Source: Protula sp. h YS-2021 (lineage: Eukaryota > Annelida > Polychaeta > Sabellida > Serpulidae). From it: a DNA stretch of 64,000 nucleotides. The DNA lies in NCBI GenBank assembly GCA_949752745.1, contig OX457031.1, forward strand, positions 38,661,502 to 38,725,501. The letters are read 5' to 3'. Shown here one piece after another: positions 1 to 12,100 of this stretch. Position numbers and translations under genes: made by a program. Each line of letters starts with the position of its first letter. The stretch's first letter is position 1. Under the pieces are notes generated by a model. The model did no database searches, had not been told where the DNA came from, and saw only the letters and a program-made list of their open reading frames with translations.

Positions 1-110
1 CACGTCAGTTACCAAAGGCGTCACAAGTTGAGATGCGCACAAGTGTTGAACATGCAGCAATGGACTGTGCTATCAACATTGTTCAGAATGGCAGTTTTGT
101 TTGTTTCCAG

Positions 111-194
111 CCACCTTTGGTACAGGCTTGTTTCCATGGCGACAGTGATGAGGTCAGATCGCTTCTGTTTAAGAAGGAAGACGTTAATTTTCAG
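111..194 (+). CDS. ANKRD28: ANKRD28-like exon (first in window), start of ankyrin array
   Basis: Acceptor tttccag at 104-110, donor GTACTT at 195. Phase 0 at both ends, 28 codons. It encodes the conserved N-terminal stretch with [12 protein letters not shown]. There is no in-frame ATG upstream, so the true start is in an exon outside the window. Confidence 0.9.
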
Positions 195-3100
195 GTACTT
201 TGAAGTAGTTTGTCCGTTCTGAAAGCTCAAACATTTTTGAAATAATGAACGAAGTGACAAAAACTGAATTAAGTTGAAAATTGTGTTGCAAGTGCTGACA
301 CCAGCATGTTTCGAATTTGGTTTACAAGTTGGAATGTTTCCATATTTTGAGTCATTTAAACATATTTTTTTCTGACTCGATTCTAGGTTTGAGTTTTTGC
401 CTAAATGGTAGGTCACAAGTGATTTAATGGTTAGTTTGATATTGTAAATAAGGTTAAGCAATGCAAGTCAAATATTCCTTTGAAATTTGTTTGGCCCAAC
501 CCGGCCGGTATCTGGCCAACCGTACTTTAAGCGACAAGGAACACCTCTAGTTATATATATATATATTAGGACTCAGAAAAAAGAAGCCCCCTACACGCGG
601 CAGCACACTGCGGTGAAGCGGAAATAGCAGACATATTACTACTCAGTGGAGCCCGCGTCAACACAAAGGACAGCCGCTGGTTGACCCCATTACACCGAGC
701 ATGTGCCTCCAAGAGTGACGTAAGCTTATTTCATTGCTGACATATATGAAGTTCCTATAATGCAAGTTCGTGTGGTTTTGATAGAGTTGTGGTTTAAACG
801 GTTCCTTGGTATTCTAGTTGTGCTGAAGGTTTTTCAAACAATTTCACCATCAATTTTGTTTTGTTGAATTGGAGTGCAAATCTGTTATTTTATCCAATTA
901 GACAGTTATTATGTAAAAAAAAAACAAAAAAAACAATACTGACAACTAAAAAGTAGACTGGGAAAGTAAAAACAGTAAAATCTGGGGTAGTGAGCAACGA
1001 AATCTACTTCTGTTTAGTGAACAGCCTCTGATTGGTGAAATTCTTCCAATTTCTAATTTTTATTGGGAAATTCACTTCTGTTAAGTGAACACCTGTTTCA
1101 CAAACATTTTAGCCGGCCAGGGATTTGTTCATTCTGTTGTGTATTGAATGCTGGTTTGGCCACAAGATGGCCTCAGTACATGGAGGTGTTCATTAAAAGG
1201 GGGTTCTACTGTAGCTTTGGTCACAGGACAAGGTGGAGGTGCTCATTTTTAGGAGGGGGGGGGGGGATGGGGCTGTGCTGTGTATTGAATGCAACTTTGG
1301 CCACAAGACAAGGTGGGGTGCTCATTATAAAGTTGCTGTAATGTGTATTGAATGTGGCTTTGGTCACAGGACACTGTGGAGACGCTGCTTCGTCACTCGG
1401 CCGACGTTAACGCCCGCGACAAGAACTGGCAGACGCCGCTGCACGTAGCCGCAGCCAACAACAGCGTCAAGTGTGCCGACTACCTCATCCCGCTGCTCGC
1501 CAATGTCAACATTTCGGACCGCTCAGGCCGCACCGCACTACACCACGCTGCCTTTAACGGACACACCGAGGTAGGCCCTCTGTATTGCATGATATTGCTT
1601 AAAGGCAACTTGTAAGTTTGGGAATACTGCCTTCAATTTAAACGGTTTAAACCACGCAGCGTTTTGTCCGGGACATGACGTCACAACAAAGTTACGTTGC
1701 TACTTTTTAAAAGGTTCTCAATTTTTAGGAGCCACGGACAAGAGACGTTAAACCTATGTGATTTCTGAAGTTTTATTTGTCGTTGAGCTTTAGGTGACCC
1801 GCTGCAGAATTTAATAGATTTGGCTGATTTGGTGGGGTTGCCAAACAAAAAACGGAGAGTTAAAATTTTTTCACAACCCTTTTCAGATGGTTAAGATGCT
1901 ATTGGAAAAGGGTGCCACTATCAATGCGTTCGATAAGCGTGATAGGCGAGCAATTCATTGGGCCGCCTACATGGGCCATGTGGATGTTGTGAGACTGCTA
2001 CTTGACAAAGGTGCCGAGGTCAATTGTACAGATAAACAGGTGCGTAGTTCTGCGCAGGTGCGTGGTGTTTGCGATCATTTGCTTAGAAAAGGGAATTATT
2101 CATGAACAGTGATGTAGTTATTTTGCTAGATTTTGTAGCCGGAGGAAAAGCATGAAGTGTGATTTAAAAATGACATCTGACCGGGAAAAAAAGTGCGACC
2201 TCTTTATCGTCTCGCTTTGTTACAGTTAATGACCCCGCTGCACGCCGCTAGCGCTGGCGGCCAGATCACGGTTGTCAAGTACCTGCTTGACAACGACGTG
2301 GACGTGGACGCTGTCAACCTGGATGGCAACACGCCGCTCCACGTGGCCTGTCTCAACGGCCAGGACGTAGTCGTGTCCGAGATCATGACTGCCGGCGCCT
2401 CCCTCAATGCTGTCAACAACAAGGGCCAGGTTAGATCCAGATCCTCTCGTCATGTTCATCCCTCTAACGAGAATGCAGACATCCAGTCTGGACAAACACG
2501 TGTGACATTTAAACTTGTACGGTGCATCGTAATTATGTATCATGAGTATGATTTTTCAGTCCAAATGACACTGCGTTTATTGTGCCCAGTAATGGAATGT
2601 GTGGCGTATGGGGATGTATTTGGTTGGACATTTGTTTGTAGACGCCCCTTCACTTCGCCGCGGTATCCACACACGCAGCGATGTGTCTAGAGCTCTTGGT
2701 CAATGAGAAAGCGGAAACTAACGTCCAGGTAAACATAAAAACCGATGACGATCCAGTAAGCGGTACTTGCACAATCTCTGGTACTTAGCGCCGGAACCAT
2801 GGGGACCATGAGAAAAGGATCCACGTGAAAAATTGTTGACCTATGACGTCATGAAAGTTTCAAAGAGAAGTATCTCGAAAACGGTTTCACAAACGGTTTT
2901 GGAGTAAAATACATCATGGGACTACTTTTTTGCAAGGAACATTTTGCTGATCTACTTTTTACATATGATGTGACAATGACGTCATTTTACAATTTTTCTA
3001 TTTCTGAATGGTTGTAATGCAGGCTTTAAACACTGTCTGCATAGGAGGTTTTGAACACTGAAAATTAGAAATACAATATAATTCTAAAAGCCCTAGCCCC

Positions 3101-6100
3101 TTTAAACACACTCCCATCCCAAATCCACTTCGGGCATTGCAGCTCAGAGCAGCAGTACAGCTGTATTGGACTTAAGTATCCTGCATTAGCGTGTTTTGCT
3201 TTGACGTTACAGTACTTAATACTGCAATAACAGAAGCACAGACCACAAGGGCGCTCAGTTAGCTATAAGAATGCGTGGCGATTTAAATTGTCGCTGGCCA
3301 TTTGTTGAAACGGTTTTAACGAAAGTCTAAAATAGTAATGTTTACTTCATAACTTTGTCAAAATGTGCTTTCTGTAATTATGATTGGAAATGAATGCGGT
3401 TGTATTTGCAATGCATTCCATTACTTTTTTTGCACAGGAGCTCTGGCTGTACCCATGGTTTGTCCTGTGTCGTCTCTGTCCGTCTGTTAGCTTTGAATAA
3501 ATGCTTTTCCTTCTATAGTGTTCATTTGACCACAATAAATGACTCTCTCAGCTTTGGGGGGGGGGGGATGTGGCATGATAGTATGTTATTTTGACGGTTT
3601 GCAATTTTCGGTTTCTTTATAATTCGTGAAAGTCTGCAAGAGGGTAGTTAAAAAGTGTTTGTTAGAATTTTTCTCTCAAATATTTGTTCATGCAACTGGT
3701 CTTGACATCACTTTTATCGAAGTTCAGTATAGAATACTTATTTTTAAGCCTTCATTATAGTAATTTCTCGCTCCCAAGTGTAAATTTTCGCTACTCGGTA
3801 GCAAAATCGGTCTAGTTTTTTTAAGTCTATTTTATTGGTGAATATCAGGATATCGATGGACGCACAGCTCTTCACATGGCGGCAGTGCATGGACGATTTA
3901 CGCGAGCAGAGACCCTCATTTCACACGGTACGGTGTTTTTACGGGGAGGGAGGAATGGGTGCTCAGTAATTAAACGCAGTGAAAAAAAAATAGAAATGCA
4001 AAGGTCTTGTAAGGATGTTTGTTAAAATTGGGTTGTTTTGAATTTTCATGCAGAAAAGCTGCATTATTAGTAACATATTACAGATATGTCAGTGGAATTG
4101 TATTGTCGGTGATCATATATTGGAAAAAGCTGAGTGTAAATTGATGAAGGGGTTCACGTAACACAGGTGCTAAGGTGGACTGTATTGATAAAGATGGCAA
4201 TACACCGCTTCACATTGCCTCACGTTACGGCCATGAGCTACTCATAAACACGCTACTCAAACACGGTGCTGACCCCTGGAGGTAGGAGTCTTTATAATGC
4301 GTTGTTGAGTTAATCGTCAGGTTAGGCTTCTGTGCTTAAGTACTGCAGTTAAATACAGTCTTTGCGATTAAGCGCCATGTTTTACACGTGCAAGAACGGA
4401 AAGGGATTTTTAAAGTAGTAATATGCAATTAACCGATTTTATCTGTATTTTTGGAATGCCCTTATTAAAGTACGTATTAATCAGTTAAAAATTCGAACAA
4501 ACCGATATCGATCTTGCTAGTATTTCATAAACACAAAGCAAAACTTTATCTTTTTTTCCATTTCAGGCGTGGAAGTTGCGGAATGATGGCGGTCCACATG
4601 ACTGCTTTGAGCGGACGCTTGGATTGTTTGAAAAAGCTGATAACAAGCACGTCTGGATTCCAAGTCGATACGCCGGACAACATGGGGCGTACATGCTTGC
4701 ATGGTGCCGCCTGTGGGGGGTCAGTGGGCTGCATTGTGCTTTACACAAACTAGACAAACACATTTCACTTTTTTTCTGTCGAAACTAAAAAGTGATAATT
4801 AGTCTCTATAAGAGCTCCTGTAAGTCGTGAGCGCAGGGAATATTGTTGGTTTTTTTTTTATGGGGAAAGAGGTAGTTTTCCCTGACACTTTAGTTCGGAA
4901 GTGCGGAATTATGTCTCCCCGACCAAAGGAGGCATATAGTGTTTGTATATTCTGTTTATCTGTGTGTGCGTGTGTCGGTCAGTTGTGAACAAAATGTTGT
5001 GCGCAAGACATCTTGAAATCGAGAAGTCCAATCGACTCAAAACTTTCTATCTGACGGTTTTATCAACTTTTGATCTTGCAACTGGATTTGCATACAAAAT
5101 ATCTCGATAACGGAAAGTCGTATCGACTTCAAATCTTATGTGGGTATTCCTTGGGTCAGTCGACGGTTCTCTCACCTCTTGATAAATGTAGCGAAATTAA
5201 GAAAAGCGTATGACGTCATTACGTTAAAATTTTTATGTAAGATTTCTCAGCCGCTGAACGTCTAAGAAAGTTCAAACCTGGTGGAATTGGGTGGTACTCC
5301 CGAAACATTCGTTCAGTGTTTATCGCAAGTTCAACGAACGGGTCTGGCGGACGACTGTGTAAACTTTTGACGGATGTAACGAAATTAAGAAAGGTGTATG
5401 ACGTCATTACGTTAAAATCTTGTATGTAATATTTCCCACGAGAACGAGAACGGCACATGGCGTCATCTCGTAAAAAATGCATATAATTTGGACAAGATCG
5501 GTTTTCTATGGGTCAGTCGGACAGTTGTTTCAAGTAAAAATAAGAAAGGTGTCATTAAGGGAAAAGTTATTTGTTGAGCAAAATATGATAGCGGAAAGTC
5601 GGATTGACTTAAAAGTTGGCGTAGTTATTCCTTGGATAAGTCGCACGGTTTTTGTTAAACATTAAACTCGTAAAGAAAATTAAGAACACACAACCTCCCC
5701 CCCCCCCCCCCCCCCCCACGACGGTTTTGTCTGAGCATAGTTGTTAACTACGTCGTGGATTCCAGCGTTTTAAGAACGTTCTCGAGTGTTCGTTAGACTG
5801 CTTGAAAACAGTAGCTATCTATCCATTTTTATATTGCCTGTAATTGACCTTGTTATGTGTTACTCATCTGTAGCTATTAGGTAACATGTCACTCAGTCAG
5901 GGGTGACTGCCACTTGTGTGTGCATTATTAAGTCGTTATCCCCCTCCCCTCACTCCCATCGAGTCATCTGTTGCGAAGTTGTGAAGGATGCTTTCTAGTG
6001 TGTTTTGGCTGATGGGGATGTATGAAGAGCGTTACCGTAACCTTGGTTAAAAGGGTTAGGATTGCGTTAGGAGTCGTACCTACATTAGAATCCCGGGGTA

Positions 6101-9100
6101 GGGGGTGGGGGATGATGGTTAGAAAAACGGACTTTCCGTACCGGATAAAAGACTGCGGTAAAACCTATTTGTAACGACCACCTTCAAGATGGGGAAAAAG
6201 ATGTGAAGTGAAACCTGTTTGTCGTGACCACTAGGTGTCGATTGAAAGTCTATAATATAAGGGTGTACTGTCATGTTTTGTTTGCACTGGCAGTTCTAGA
6301 TCACAGGTAGAGCCTGTGGGAAATATATGCGATCGACCGTGTGTCGGCTTGTCGGTCTGTCATCAGGAGTTTGTTAACACTATAACTTAAAAACTCCTCC
6401 AAGGATTTCAATGAAACTTGGTATGTAGCTTCTATGGGAACAAACATGGATCGGTATTGTAAATGGGCCAGGTTCGTCTAAGGAAACTGGACCAGCTGCA
6501 CTTGGAAAATTTCAGCTCTTGATTGACTCTTGTTAACACGATATCTCAAAAACAACTGCGTGGATTTCAATGAAACTTGGTGTGTAGCTTCTGTGGGCAC
6601 TAACAAGGATCGGTATTGTAAATGGGTTAGGGTGGCCCAAGGAAAATGAGCCAAATGCACTTTGAAATTTACCAAATCCTGGAAATTATTCAGCATCGGA
6701 ACGAGTTTGTCAACGCGTTTTCTCAAGAACAACTGCTGGGATTTTAATGAAACTTGGTATGTAGCTTCTATGGGAACAAACACAAATCGGTATTGTAAAT
6801 GGGCCAGGTTCGTCAAAGGAAAATGCACCAACTGGACTTGGAAAATTTCAGCTCTTGATTGACTGTTGATTGCCGTGCTTAACTGATGGAGGGGGGGGGG
6901 AGCTGTGGGGAATATGTGGGATACGCACACTGCTCTAGTTTATGGTTAGGTTGTGAATTCTTAACATTGAAAGTGCGGCGTATAATACCGCAGTCATCAG
7001 TGTAAATATAATGTTTGTGGTTTGTTACTTGCAGGCACATAGAAATAGTTGAAGTGCTGATTTCATCTGGAGCAAATTTCGCTTTGTTAGACCAGGAAGA
7101 AAAGTAAGCGTCTATAAAAAGCAGGCTTGTTCTTAAAATAGGTTCCAAGAAAACGTGCTATTTTTTTAAACCATGTGACGCACCATTTATCTAAGACCAG
7201 TGTTTTGCAAATCTTTTTGGAAATAACGATATATCCCTCCATCCCCTAGCCAACCAAGAATATTTTTTTTTTCCTTCTTTTTTCACGGCGTTCTTTTCGA
7301 TATTATTCGTGCTATGGTATTATTAGTTCTATTACTGAGAATTGCGCATACAAGTTGACCGGACGGTTTGATTGGATGTTACTCATATCAAGTTGTATTT
7401 TTGTAATCAAAATTAGGAAACAAAGAACACGGCCATCATTTTTAGAGAAAAAAAACGAAATAAACACTTTTCTGTACCTTTTAGGACAGCACTCCATTAT
7501 GCTGCAGCTAACTGCCACCACAGTGTGGTCATGTCGCTGGTAGCGGCGGGGTCAAAGGTCAACGTGCAGGACACGCGCGGCTGCACACCGCTGCATTACG
7601 CGGCTGCCGCCGACACCGACGCAAAGTAAGGAGAAAGAGAGGAAAATCTATAGATCTGTAATTTGTGTATGTGTGTATGTTTGTCTTGCCTGCAATTCAG
7701 GCGGGAAGATCGCGTTAACCAAATAGCCGTGCCACATTTTGCATTTACAAATTTTAACCTTATGTAAAACTCAAAAAGCAGCAACGACTTTTATAAACAG
7801 GCAGTTCCAACGCAGTTTTTACATGCAGAAATTATAGATTTTTTTTTAATTTGAAGACTCCGTTACCTTATTTTGCATACACAAATTTCAACTTTGTGTA
7901 AGAGTAAAAAAGCAGCAGCACCTTTGTAAACAAGCAGTTCCACCCTAATTTTAAAGAATAAAAGTGGCTAACTTCTTTTTAAATAAGAAGATTGTGTTTG
8001 CCGAATAACGGTGCCACATTTTGCATTTACAAATTTCAACTTTGTGTAAAAGTCAAACAGCGGCCCCGACCCTCGTAAACAAGCAATTCCACCTTATTTT
8101 TACAATCGTAACCAGCTAAGTTGTCTTTAAAATAAGAAGATTATGTTTGCCGAATAACGGTGCCACATTTTGCATTTACAAATTTCAACTTTGTGTAAAA
8201 GTCAAAAAGCAGCCCGACCTTCGTAAACAAGCAATTCCACTCTAATTTTAAAGAATAAAAGTGGCTAACTTCTTTTTAAATAAGAAGATTTTGTTTGCCG
8301 AATAATGGTGCCACACTTTGCATTTACAAATTTCAACTTTCTGTAAAAGTCAAACAGCGACCCCGACCCTCGTAAACAAGCAATTCCACCTTATTTCTGC
8401 AATCGTAACCAGCTAAGTTGTCTCTATAATAAGAAGATTATGTTTGCCGAATAACGGTGCCACATTTTGCATTTACAAATTTCAACTTTCTGTAAAAGTC
8501 AAAAAGCAGCCCCGACCTTCGTAAACAAGCAATTCCACCCTAATTTTAAAGAATAAAAGTGGCTAACTTCTTTTTAAATAAGAAGATTGTGTTTGCCGAA
8601 TAACGGTGCCACATTTTGCATTTACAAATTTCAACTTTCTGTAAAAGTCAAAAAGCAGTCCCGACCTTCGTAAACAAGCAATTCCACCTTAGTTTTAAAG
8701 AATAAAAGTGGCTAACTTCTTTTCAAATAAGAAGATTGTGTTTGCCGAATAACGGTGCCACATTTTGCATTTACAAATTTCAACTTTGTGTAAAAGTCAA
8801 AAAGCATCCCCGACCTTCATAAACAAGCAATTCCACCCTAATTTTAAAGAATAAAAGTGGCTAACTTCTTTTTAAATAAGAAGATTGTGTTTGCCGAATA
8901 ACGGTGCCACATTTTGCATTTACAAATTTCAACTTTCTGTAAAAGTCAAAAAGCAGCCCCGACCTTCGTAAACAAGCAATTCCACCTTAGTTTTAAAGAA
9001 TAAAAGTGGCTAACTTCTTTTCAAATAAGAAGATTGTGTTTGCCGAATAACGGTGCCACATTTTGCATTTACAAATTTCAACTTTGTGTAAAAGTCAAAA

Positions 9101-12100
9101 AGCATCCCCGACCTTCATAAACAAGCAATTCCACCCTAATTTTAAAGAATAAAAGTGGCTAACTTCTTTTTAAATAAGAAGATTGTGTTTGCCGAATAAC
9201 GGTGCCACATTTTGCATTTACAAATTTCAGCTTTGTGTAAAAGTCAAAAAGCAGCCCCGACCTTCGTAAACAAGCAATTCCACCTTATTTTTACAATCGT
9301 AACCAGATAAGTTGTCTTTAGAATAAGAAGGTTATGTTTGCCGAATGACGGTGCCACATTTTGCATTTACAAATTTCAACTTTGTGTAAAAGTCAAAAAG
9401 CAGCCCTGACCTTCGTAAACAAGCAATTCCACCCTAATTTTAAAGAACAAAAGTGGCTAACTTCTTTTTAAATAAGAAGACTGTGTTTGCCGAATAACGG
9501 TGCCACATTTTGCATTTACAAATTTCAACTTTCTGTAAATGTCAAAAAGCAGTCACGCCCTTCGTAAACAAGCAATTCCACCTTAATTTTTACGGGGAGA
9601 AATGACTGATTTCTTTTTAAATAAGAAGATTGTGTTTGCCGAATAACGGTGCCACATTTTGCATTTACAAATTTCAACTTTGTGTAAAAGTCAAAAAGCA
9701 GCCCCGACCTTCGTAAACAAGCAATTCCACCCTAACTTTAAAGAATAAAAGTAGCTAACTCCTTTTTAAATAAGAAGATTGTGTTTGCCGAATAACGGTG
9801 CCACATTTTGCATTTACAAATTTCAACTTTCTGTAAATGTCAAAAAGCAGTCACGCCCTTCGTAAACAAGCAGTTCCACCTTAATTTTTACGGGGAGAAA
9901 TGACTGATTTCTTTTTAAATAAGATTGTGTTTGCCGAATAACGGTGCCACATTTTGCATTTACAAATTTCAGCTTTGTGTAAAAGTCAAAAAGCAGCCCC
10001 GACCTTCGTAAACAAGCAATTCCACCCTAATTTTAAAGAATAAAAGTGGCTAACTTCTTTTTAAATAAGAAGATTGTGTTTGCCGAATAACGGTGCCACA
10101 TTTTGCATTTACAAATTTCAACTTTGTGTAAAAGTCAAAAAGCAGCCCCGACCTTCGTAAACAAGCAATTCCACCCTAATTTTTAAGACTAAAAGTGGCT
10201 AACTTCTTTTTAAATAAGAAGATTGTGTTTGCCGAATAACGGTGCCACATTTTGCATTTACAAATTTCAACTTTGTGTAAAATTCAAAAAGCAGCCCCGA
10301 CCTTCGTAAACAAGCAATTCCACCCTAATTTTAAAGAATAAAAGTGGCTAACTTCTTTTTAAATAAGAAGATTGTGTTTGCCGAATAACGGTGCCACATT
10401 TTGCATTTACAAATTTCAACTTTGTGTAAAAGTCAAAAAGCAGTCACGCCCTTCGTAAACAAGCAGTTCCACCTTAATTTTTACGGGGAGAAATGACAGA
10501 TTTCTTTTTAAAAAAGAAGATTGTGTTTGCCGAATAACGGTGCCACATTTTGCATTTACAAATTTCAACTTTGTGTAAAAGTCAAAAGGCAGCCCCGACC
10601 TTCGTAAACAAGCAATTCCACCCTAATTTTAAAGAATAAAAGTGGCTAACTTCTTTTTAAATAAGAAGATTGTGTTTTCCGAATAACGGTGCCACATTTT
10701 GCATTTACAAATTTCAACTTTCTGTAAATGGCAAAAAGCAGTCACGCCCTTCGTAAACAAGCAGTTCCACCAAATCTTTACGGGGAGAAATGACTGATTT
10801 CTTTTTAAATAAGAAGATTGTGTTTGCCGAATAACGGTGCCACATTTTGCATTTACAAATTTCAACTTTGTGTAAAAGTCAAAAAGCAGTCCCGACCTTC
10901 GTAAACAAGCAATTCCACCTTAATTTTTACGGGGAGAAATGACTGATTTCTTTTTAAGTAAGAAGATTGTGTTTGCCGAATAACGGTAGCACATTTTGCA
11001 TTTACAAATTTCAACTTTGTGTAAAAGTCAAAAAGCAGTCCCGACCTTCGTAAACAAGCAATTCCACCCTAATTTTAAAGAATAAAAGTGGCTAACTTCT
11101 TTTCAAATAAGAAGATTGTGTTTGCCGAATAACGGTGCCACATTTTGCATTTACAAATTTCAACTTCCTGTAAATGTCAAAAAGCAGTCACGCCCTTCGT
11201 AAACAAGCAGTTCCACCTTAATTTTTACGGGGAGAAATGACTGATTTCTTTTTAAATAAGAAGATTGTGTTTGCCGAATAACGGTGCCACATTTTGCATT
11301 TACAAATTTCAGCTTTGTGTAAAAGTCAAAAAGCAGCCCCGACCTTCGTAAACAAGCAATTCCACCCTAATTTTAAAGAATAAAAGTGGCTAACTTCTTT
11401 TTAAATAAGAAGATTGTGTTTGCCGAATAACGGTGCCACATTTTGCATTTACAAATTTCAGCTTTCTGTAAATGTCAAAAAGCAGTCACGCCCTTCGTAA
11501 ACAAGCAGTTCCACCTTAATTTTTACGGGGAGAAATGACTGATTTCTTTTTAAATAAGAAGATTGTGTTTGCCGAATAACGGTGCCACATTTTGCATTTA
11601 CAAATTTCAACTTTGTGTAAAAGTCAAAAAGCAGTCACGCCCTTCGTAAACAAGCAGTTCCACCTTAATTTTTACGGGGAGAAATGACAGATTTCTTTTT
11701 AAAAAAGAAGATTGTGTTTGCCGAATAACGGTGCCACATTTTGCATTTACAAATTTCAACTTTGTGTAAAAGTCAAAAGGCAGCCCCGACCTTCGTAAAC
11801 AAGCAATTCCACCCTAATTTTAAAGAATAAAAGTGGCTAACTTCTTTTTAAATAAGAAGATTGTGTTTTCCGAATAACGGTGCCACATTTTGCATTTATA
11901 AATTTCAACTTTCTGTAAATGGCAAAAAGCAGTCACGCCCTTCGTAAACAAGCAGTTCCACCAAATCTTTACGGGGAGAAATGACTGATTTCTTTTTAAA
12001 TAAGAAGATTGTGTTTGCCGAATAACGGTGCCACATTTTGCATTTACAAATTTCAACTTTGTGTAAAAGTCAAAAAGCAGTCCCGACCTTCGTAAACAAG

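Noticed and set aside
10629..12056. Two 78-codon minus-strand frames with almost the same protein
   Set aside because: They are the same position in two copies of the duplicated satellite block, not genes.
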